Shown: in pieces, positions 7,417 to 13,006 of the stretch
Position numbering within the stretch: the first letter of the stretch is position 1
Layout: every line of letters begins with the position of its first letter
Virus record (IMG/VR): IMGVR_UViG_3300030943_000039
Span: 1 to 46,116 of that record
Length of the DNA: 46,116 bases
Source of the DNA: a virus
Reading direction: 5' to 3' (one strand)
Notes under the pieces: model-generated
What the model was told of the DNA's origin: nothing
What the model saw: only the letters and a program-made list of their open reading frames with translations
The model's database searches: none
Position numbers and translations under genes: made by a program

Positions 7417-7492
7417 TAGCGGGTACCCCTAAAAACTCAGGGGGCCCGACGGTTCGACTCCGTTAATCCGTGCGGCTCACGCGCCCCCGCCC

Positions 7493-8908
7493 TCACCCAA
7501 AAAATCCCCGCGCCCGCCGCACGCGCTCCACCGCGTAGCGGCATGAGTCGATCGTGTGGTTTTTGGCGTCCTGTAGCACCGGCAGGATGTTGCCCGTGCG
7601 CGGGTCAACCTTGAAGCTGTAATATAAAAATTCATCCGCGACGTGCTTGCACCGCGGGTGAATCCAAATGCTGTAGGCTTTTAGGAACTCGACGCCCTCT
7701 TGCACGCTGCCCGGGCCCTTAATCGACGGCTCAAGGCGCACAAAGCCGTGACGCTTTAGGTAGCTGATATTTTGCGGCAGGGAGCTGTCGGCAACCGCCG
7801 GCCAATCAAGCGCGCCGGGAATGCCGGGGTCCCCGTACGGGTTTTTCCAATGCCGCGCATCGCTCGGGGGGAACGGGCACGGCCCGGCGAACAGCGCGGG
7901 CGTGTAGTCAATATCGCAGCCGACGCGCCACGCCTCGTAATCAATAAACAAATCGCGCCCGCTGTCGTCGGCAATGACGCGCGACGCGCCCGGCTCGCCT
8001 TCCCAGCGACCGATAAAGCAACGGATACACACCGCGGGGTCAATGCTAAAACCCCAATCCATGCCAAAGCGGAAGGTCGCGCCGACCGGCGTCTCATACT
8101 CGCAAACTTTCCAGTTGTGGAAAACGCGCCGGTCCGAGCGGACTTCATACGCGCCCTCCCAAATGTGCGCGTAATCCTCGAGCGTGCGGCGCTTTAGGGC
8201 GTCGCGCCGTTCCGCCTCAAGGTCCTCGGGAAACCATGGGTTATCTTGCCAACCACAATCGACCAAAATGCCGCCGCTCGGTAGATCGACCGTCCAGGCT
8301 TTTTGATATCCGGGGATTTGCTTGCGGTCGTTGAGTGTAAACATGCCGTCGACCGATGCGAACGGGCGTTCTTTGTCGGGCGGGTCTTTCGGATTCCAGC
8401 TGAACCAAAGCTCCGCGCCGCCCGTGCGCGGCCGCAGCGTCGGGCGCAAAAGGTCAAGCGACACGCTGCCGGCACTTTCCGCCTCTTCCCACCACGCACG
8501 TTTGAAGCCTTCCAACGATTTGATGCTGGCCGCGTTATAGCTCTGCATACCGTTGAAGATGATTACGCCGTCGCCGGGCGTCTCGATCGCTTCGCGAAAA
8601 ACCTTAAAGCCGTCCGCCTCGCCAAGCCCCGACTCTACCAGCTTCGCTTCGATCAACGACTTGGACGAATGCTTAAGGTCCTTTTGTACCTCTCGCAAAC
8701 AAACGGACAGCAAGCCCTCTTCGGCCCACGCGTCCTCTACAAGTTTGCCCGCAAAAAAATGAGACTTAGCGCCGCCACGCCCGCCGCGCGCACCCTTGTA
8801 GCGGGCCGGGGCAAGCAACGGCTCAAAGCATTCGGCCGTCGGGATAAGCAGCTCCTGGACGCGCCTAATCCTCCCCAACGTCGTCGTCCTCGGTCGACGC
8901 GTGCGCAT
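7493..8908 (-). CDS. terL: Terminase large subunit (Terminase_3 / PBSX type)
   Basis: 471 residues. The ATPase domain has a Walker A variant GGRGGAKS at residues 42-49 and a Walker B ending in acidic pair WWEEAES at 139-145, followed by the coupling region LWFSWNPKDPPD. The nuclease domain starts near FRFGMDWGFSIDPA (first catalytic Asp) and ends with DAKNHTIDSCRYAVER, which carries the last acidic residue of the RNase H-like fold. The enzyme pumps DNA into proheads and cuts it. The start at 8908 overlaps terS by 44 bases; a TTG start at 8878 is an alternative. Its final codons are duplicated at 7365-7396. Confidence 0.92.
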   Translation of the reverse strand: MRTRRPRTTTLGRIRRVQELLIPTAECFEPLLAPARYKGARGGRGGAKSHFFAGKLVEDAWAEEGLLSVCLREVQKDLKHSSKSLIEAKLVESGLGEADGFKVFREAIETPGDGVIIFNGMQSYNAASIKSLEGFKRAWWEEAESAGSVSLDLLRPTLRPRTGGAELWFSWNPKDPPDKERPFASVDGMFTLNDRKQIPGYQKAWTVDLPSGGILVDCGWQDNPWFPEDLEAERRDALKRRTLEDYAHIWEGAYEVRSDRRVFHNWKVCEYETPVGATFRFGMDWGFSIDPAVCIRCFIGRWEGEPGASRVIADDSGRDLFIDYEAWRVGCDIDYTPALFAGPCPFPPSDARHWKNPYGDPGIPGALDWPAVADSSLPQNISYLKRHGFVRLEPSIKGPGSVQEGVEFLKAYSIWIHPRCKHVADEFLYYSFKVDPRTGNILPVLQDAKNHTIDSCRYAVERVRRARGFFG

Positions 8909-9263
8909 CGGGGCTCATGGCCGCCGCATCGCCCGGCCGCACGAGCACGCGCTTAATCGTGCGCTCAATTTTGATCGGCGCGCCGTTCGGGTCACCAGCA
9001 ATTTGCAGCGGCAGCACGCGACCGAGCAACGCCATAAACGCCTTGGGCTCTAGGTACATTTGAGTAAGCAGGTAATCGACGCCGCCGCCGCGATTAAGCG
9101 CCTCAATAATCATTTCGCGGATCATCGTCGGGATTTTGTTGGGCGAGCCTTTCGGCCGACCGTCCCGATTGCCCGAGTGTTTCCGGCCCGGCGCAAATTT
9201 GCCGTTCGGGGCATGACTCGGGGGGATGACCACGACAGAGCCGCGGGGCATTTCGGCACTCAT
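8865..9263 (-). CDS. terS: Terminase small subunit-like DNA-binding protein
   Basis: 132 residues. Residues ~20-43 contain FAPGRKHSGNRDGRPKGSPN, the DUF5681-type basic N-terminal pattern seen in many small terminase subunits and DNA-packaging proteins. Next comes a helical segment (MIREMIIEALNRGGGVDYLL) and a short central motif (FMALLGRVLPLQI). The C-terminus is acidic (TEDDDVGED). Position immediately upstream of, and overlapping, terL fixes the role: recognition of the packaging site. It is the first late gene after the divergent regulatory gap. No classic HTH is obvious by eye. Confidence 0.8.
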   Translation of the reverse strand: MSAEMPRGSVVVIPPSHAPNGKFAPGRKHSGNRDGRPKGSPNKIPTMIREMIIEALNRGGGVDYLLTQMYLEPKAFMALLGRVLPLQIAGDPNGAPIKIERTIKRVLVRPGDAAAMSPDAHASTEDDDVGED

Positions 9264-9422
9264 GCTTGACCTACAGTCTCTTAAATTACTGGAAAACCCT
9301 ACGCTATTTGCAAAACCCCCGCAACTGGCCGTTAGCTCCGTTTGGGATACTTTTCATAGGGCGTAGTAAGTCCTTGTATTTATTTAAGATACTACTTTAC
9401 CAACAGCTAATATTTGAGACGT

Positions 9423-9501
9423 GGGAAAAACTAAGAAGTATGTAGTATTACATGTTACGTACGTTTCGTGTAGTTACTATATATGTCTTAGTTTTTGTCC
9501 C
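9423..9501. repeat. Large imperfect inverted repeat
   Basis: GGGAAAAACTAAG (9423-9435) pairs with CTTAGTTTTTGTCCC (9487-9501) apart from a two-base bulge. The enclosed 51 bases are AT-rich and contain a second, weaker dyad (TAGTATTACATG against CGTGTAGTTACTA). It could form a cruciform or a structured leader RNA. Confidence 0.55.
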
Positions 9502-9564
9502 TACCCAATTGGAAAAGGTTGGTAACGGGTGGAATTGTGCTTTATCAAGCGCTTGCTACGCCCG

Positions 9565-9593
9565 TTGACGGCAGGTATGCGACCGGTTATACT
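9565..9593 (+). promoter_or_regulatory. Strong sigma70-type promoter for early genes
   Basis: TTGACG, 17 bases, TATACT. The spacing is ideal and both hexamers are close to consensus. The predicted start lies near 9600, just before the CGGAG ribosome site and ATG 9618. It probably drives the early rightward operon with host RNA polymerase. Confidence 0.7.
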
Positions 9594-9617
9594 TACTTTT
9601 AGATACGGAGATTTCCC

Positions 9618-9821
9618 ATGGTTTTTGTAGCGCCCCACAACCGCATTCCGCCGGACACTTTAGCGCTTACCCGCAAAGAGGCGGCATACATTGGTTACCT
9701 TAGATTTTGGCCGGGGGTACCCTGCGGGCGCGGCCACCGCGCCATGCGGCATGTCAGTACGGGAATTTGTACCCAATGCCTCGCCGAAGATTATGCCGAA
9801 CGAAAGGCCGCCCGCAAATGA
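9618..9821 (+). CDS. Small zinc-knuckle protein (paralogue of next gene)
   Basis: 67 residues from ATG 9618 with CGGAG 7 bases upstream. The core has VPCGRGHRAMRHVSTGICTQC, a Cys-x2-Gly-His ... Cys-x2-Cys pattern like the zinc-binding region of endonuclease VII/HNH-type phage proteins. The catalytic HNH part is absent. The neighbouring gene has the same core at about half identity, so they are tandem paralogues. It is the first gene after the early promoter and thus possibly a host-takeover factor, which is inference. Confidence 0.75.
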   Translation: MVFVAPHNRIPPDTLALTRKEAAYIGYLRFWPGVPCGRGHRAMRHVSTGICTQCLAEDYAERKAARK

Positions 9822-10378
9822 CCCCCCGCCCTGTCCGAGCCCAAATTACCGACCGAAACACTGACGCGGGGGACGACACGCCCATAATGACGCGCGGACA
9901 GGCCGAAGCGATCGGGCGCCTAAAATACTGGACCGGGCGCCCTTGCCGGCGCGGCCATTGGTCCTTTCGGTACGTCTCGACCGGCATGTGCATGCGGTGC
10001 AATCGCGAGCACGCCCGGGAGCACCGGGTTGCCCGCAACCAAGCCCGTGCGGCCCGCGCCGACGGCCTGACCGAGACGCGCACGACGCGTTTGCGGGTGG
10101 ACGAATGCGCCGCCTTTGACGCCTTTGTACTCGCCCTGGATCTGTCCCGGCCTGACCCCGCGCCCTTTGTCGTGCCGTCGCACATTGCCCGCCTGCCGCC
10201 CGGCGCCATCTCAGGGGCCCCCGACCCGGTCGTGCTAACCGGGGACCTTTCCGCGCAAGTCGCCGCGACCATTGCGCAACTGACGGGAGGCCACGAGCCA
10301 CCGCCCGCGCCACCGTGCGACGACGCCACACCCTACGACTTGCCCGAGGGCGTCTTGCTTCCCATCCGGCGCCCGTAG
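9818..10378 (+). CDS. Zinc-knuckle protein with Pro/Ala-rich C-terminal extension
   Basis: 186 residues from ATG 9818, set by ATGA overlap with the previous stop. Residues ~30-62 repeat the Cys-x2-Gly-His ... Cys-x2-Cys core (RPCRRGHWSFRYVSTGMCMRC), aligned with the previous protein. The stretch after it is Arg/Ala-rich and helical, and probably binds nucleic acid. The last ~100 residues are Pro/Ala/Asp-rich with little structure. No HNH catalytic triad is visible. It may be a DNA/RNA-binding regulator derived from an endonuclease VII-like ancestor. Confidence 0.75.
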   Translation: MTPRPVRAQITDRNTDAGDDTPIMTRGQAEAIGRLKYWTGRPCRRGHWSFRYVSTGMCMRCNREHAREHRVARNQARAARADGLTETRTTRLRVDECAAFDAFVLALDLSRPDPAPFVVPSHIARLPPGAISGAPDPVVLTGDLSAQVAATIAQLTGGHEPPPAPPCDDATPYDLPEGVLLPIRRP

Positions 10379-10414
10379 CGCTATCTTGTGACTGCCACCC
10401 TCTCGAGGTCCCTC

Positions 10415-12961
10415 ATGCTTCGCCGCACGCTCTTAGCCCCCGCCGCTCTTATCGCTCTTGCCGCCCCCGCGCTGGCGGGCAGCGGCTCGGATACCATCTA
10501 CCCGACGCAAGGCGCGGTGGTTTGCGCGCCGGCAACGGATGCGGGCTGTACGGCGCTCGGCTATCTCCAGGTCCGCAACGTCTCGGGCGCGATAGCCTGG
10601 TACAAATGGGCGTCGGGGAGTTGCACAGGGCTAACAGCTGCGCAGTGTTTCCGCCCCGCAACGGGCACTTACACGGGGGCGTTCAAGTGGTCCCCCCCAT
10701 TAGTTCTGGATACGCAAACGACGGCGGGGCTTCTGACCTACATGGCGACGGTCGCGGCCCCTGATATTGGCCCGTACACCACTTACGGCTATGCCACGGT
10801 CGGCGATATGGGCGGCGGATCATTTTTCTACGACTCGTCCGATACCACGACTGCTGACAACGGCGGCACGGTTCGGGTTGATGGCGCGGGGCATCGGTTC
10901 AAGTTGGTCGCAGGCGAACGCGTCTATATCTCAATGTTTGGTGTGCTGACGACCAACAGCGCATCGGCCAATTCTGTGGCATTCCAAAAGGCAGCGGATT
11001 GGCTGCGGGGAACGTGCTACGGCGCTTGGGGCGGTGCTTGGACGCGCGCGCTATGGGGTAAGGGAGGAACTTACAACTTCGACACTAGCATCAATTTCAC
11101 GGCTGACTGGAATGGCTACGCTACGGGCGCGGCGGCGGCAAATAAGTATTGCACTGGGATGACGGTCAAGGGTGAAGAGGGCGGCAACCTGCAGCTGCCA
11201 TTTGTTCTGAGCGGAAACCTAACGAGCGGCCACAAGGGGATGTTCCTCGACTTTAGCGGCCAAGCCAACACCACCCTGGACAACGTCTATGTGAAGGCGC
11301 TCGGCTACTCGACGGCGGGGGTTGCCAATCTTCGGGTTGCCGCTCCTGGTGGTGGTGTTGGCGGCGTTAATTTTGGGATGCACTTTGCCAATAACACTTT
11401 TGTCGATGGCTACACAAACCCCAATTTAGTTGTGGCAGTGGCGCTTCAAGACGCTGACCTGACAATATTTGATCCCACCTTTTCCGCTCGGGCCAGCCTG
11501 GACACTTCGATTGTAAACCGCTGGGGGTTCATGGGCCAGACGTTATACCATGCGCCGAACGGCGTAGGGATTGCGCAGGGCGGTACTTCGAGCACTATTA
11601 CGCTGGCGTCTACCGCCTCGTCAGTGAACGATTTTTACAAGGGTCTCCCGATTCATGTGTGCTCAGCTCACACCGCAAGCGGGGCATGCGACGGAACTAG
11701 GCAGCTGGGGTACATTGACAGCTATACGGGGTCCTCGCGGCAAGCGCATGTCGAAATACCGTGGCTATACTTCACGCCGACCAGCTCTTCGGCCTATTCG
11801 ATTGGCGCGGTGGGGTCGCAGTATCAGCATCTTGCCGGGCTGTCCTCTGCCAACGGAGCAACCCAGTACATCATCGGCGGCCAAAACCTTACTGGGCAAC
11901 TCATCTGGACTGGCGGGCTGATGCTTAACTTCACGGCGCCGTATATGGCGGGGTACGGAAGTGTCGCCGACAACATCGTGAAAGATGACGGCATTTTCTG
12001 CTCAACTGGTTCTCAGATGATTACCGGCACGGTGAATACGGAAGTGCAGGGCGCGAGCACGGGCGGGTCTTTCATCCGGTTGGTAAGCGGCGCGGTGACG
12101 GACGTAAACGTTACTGGGCGGGTCACCAATATCGGGTCGGCGCGGGCGGTATATTCCGCTGACGCAGGTGGCGCGTGCAGTACTTACTTCACCAACATCA
12201 ACGCCAAAACCGGCAGTATCGGGCCGACCCCGATGTTTTCCATGGCGGCCGGAACTGGGGTTCCGACGCAGTGGGCGGGCTCTGATGTGACGGCAACGGC
12301 TTTTGGGTCGATTGGGGACTTGAGCGCCACGGCGAAAATCCCCTACTGCGGTTATATGTCGGAAAACCAGGGCACGCTGCGCGATTCCGATATGCCGAGC
12401 TACTGCGAAACTTGGAGGTTCGGAAGCCTCGTAGGTGAAAACAAAACCGCCTTTACGAAAAATGTCTCCGGTCGCGTTACACCATCGTATCAGTACCTAA
12501 GCTATTTCGTCACCTGTAGCCAACTGACTGGCGACTCCGCTGCGCATGATGTCTGCACGTTTCCTATCCCAGGCGGCGTACTGCAAGCGTATGCGGGGGG
12601 TTCATACACCAACGGCTACAACACGCTTTCCATGCATTGCCACAGTTCATTCACAACTACTGGTGTTGTGGTTACCCTGAGACTGAACCAGGGCGGCTAC
12701 AGTATGCCATCTGACACGGTCACGCTGACCAGTACTGATATTTCTTGGGACGTCCATGTCTCCTCCTATCAACGGGCGGGCAACAGCGGCTTTATTTCCT
12801 GGGATTGGAAGATTTATTCTGGCAAGGACTTGCTCGCATCAGGAAAATCGGGCGTCGCCAATGGTATCGCCGTCGAGAATGCCTCTAGCCTGATACTCAG
12901 CGCGGCGTCGTCCACAACCCAGACCCCTGATCCGTGCTACGTGCAGAAGAACGGGAATTAG
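10415..12961 (+). CDS. Large secreted-type beta-helix protein, tailspike-like
   Basis: 848 residues from ATG 10415, which has GAGG 6 bases upstream; a GTG at 10388 is less likely because the signal peptide begins at 10415. The N-terminus is a textbook Sec signal (MLRRTLL, hydrophobic Ala/Leu core, APALA cleavage near residue 22). Residues ~100-190 have the linker pattern of phage pectate-lyase-fold spikes (GDMGGGSFFYDSSD, then GTVRVDG, then ERVYISMFGV). This is followed by a long Gly/Thr/Asn-rich right-handed beta-helix and a C-terminal beta-domain. Such proteins bind or depolymerise surface polysaccharide. It is odd in carrying an export signal and in lying on the early strand away from tail genes. 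Confidence 0.7.
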   Translation: MLRRTLLAPAALIALAAPALAGSGSDTIYPTQGAVVCAPATDAGCTALGYLQVRNVSGAIAWYKWASGSCTGLTAAQCFRPATGTYTGAFKWSPPLVLDTQTTAGLLTYMATVAAPDIGPYTTYGYATVGDMGGGSFFYDSSDTTTADNGGTVRVDGAGHRFKLVAGERVYISMFGVLTTNSASANSVAFQKAADWLRGTCYGAWGGAWTRALWGKGGTYNFDTSINFTADWNGYATGAAAANKYCTGMTVKGEEGGNLQLPFVLSGNLTSGHKGMFLDFSGQANTTLDNVYVKALGYSTAGVANLRVAAPGGGVGGVNFGMHFANNTFVDGYTNPNLVVAVALQDADLTIFDPTFSARASLDTSIVNRWGFMGQTLYHAPNGVGIAQGGTSSTITLASTASSVNDFYKGLPIHVCSAHTASGACDGTRQLGYIDSYTGSSRQAHVEIPWLYFTPTSSSAYSIGAVGSQYQHLAGLSSANGATQYIIGGQNLTGQLIWTGGLMLNFTAPYMAGYGSVADNIVKDDGIFCSTGSQMITGTVNTEVQGASTGGSFIRLVSGAVTDVNVTGRVTNIGSARAVYSADAGGACSTYFTNINAKTGSIGPTPMFSMAAGTGVPTQWAGSDVTATAFGSIGDLSATAKIPYCGYMSENQGTLRDSDMPSYCETWRFGSLVGENKTAFTKNVSGRVTPSYQYLSYFVTCSQLTGDSAAHDVCTFPIPGGVLQAYAGGSYTNGYNTLSMHCHSSFTTTGVVVTLRLNQGGYSMPSDTVTLTSTDISWDVHVSSYQRAGNSGFISWDWKIYSGKDLLASGKSGVANGIAVENASSLILSAASSTTQTPDPCYVQKNGN

Positions 12962-12972
12962 GCGGGCCGTTG

Positions 12973-12988
12973 TTGACCTAACCGTCAA
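12973..12988. promoter_or_regulatory. TTGAC-N6-GTCAA operator-like palindrome before helicase
   Basis: Spacer CTAACC. TTGACC plus 17 bases leads to TATTGG (12996-13001). A start site there would fall at about the ATG of the helicase (13007), giving a very short or leaderless transcript. Confidence 0.6.
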
Positions 12989-13006
12989 TTGCTGGTATTG
13001 GGCGGC

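Larger units (their letters stand above)
9264..9617. other. AT-rich divergent intergenic region (regulatory / possible packaging or replication site)
   Basis: 354 bases without a supportable gene, visibly richer in A and T than the rest of the window, separating the leftward late block from the rightward early block. It holds an inverted repeat (9423-9501), an imperfect smaller one (CTACGCTAT near 9300 and ATAGGGCGTAG near 9357), and a strong rightward promoter at 9565-9593. Adjacency to terS makes a pac or cos site plausible, and AT-richness with dyads would also suit an origin. Neither is demonstrated. Confidence 0.6.

Noticed and set aside
7448-7476. tRNA 3' end as phage attachment site (attP)
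   Set aside because: Only the T-arm consensus is convincing, there is no CCA and no integrase gene in the window; kept only as a low-interest structure note.
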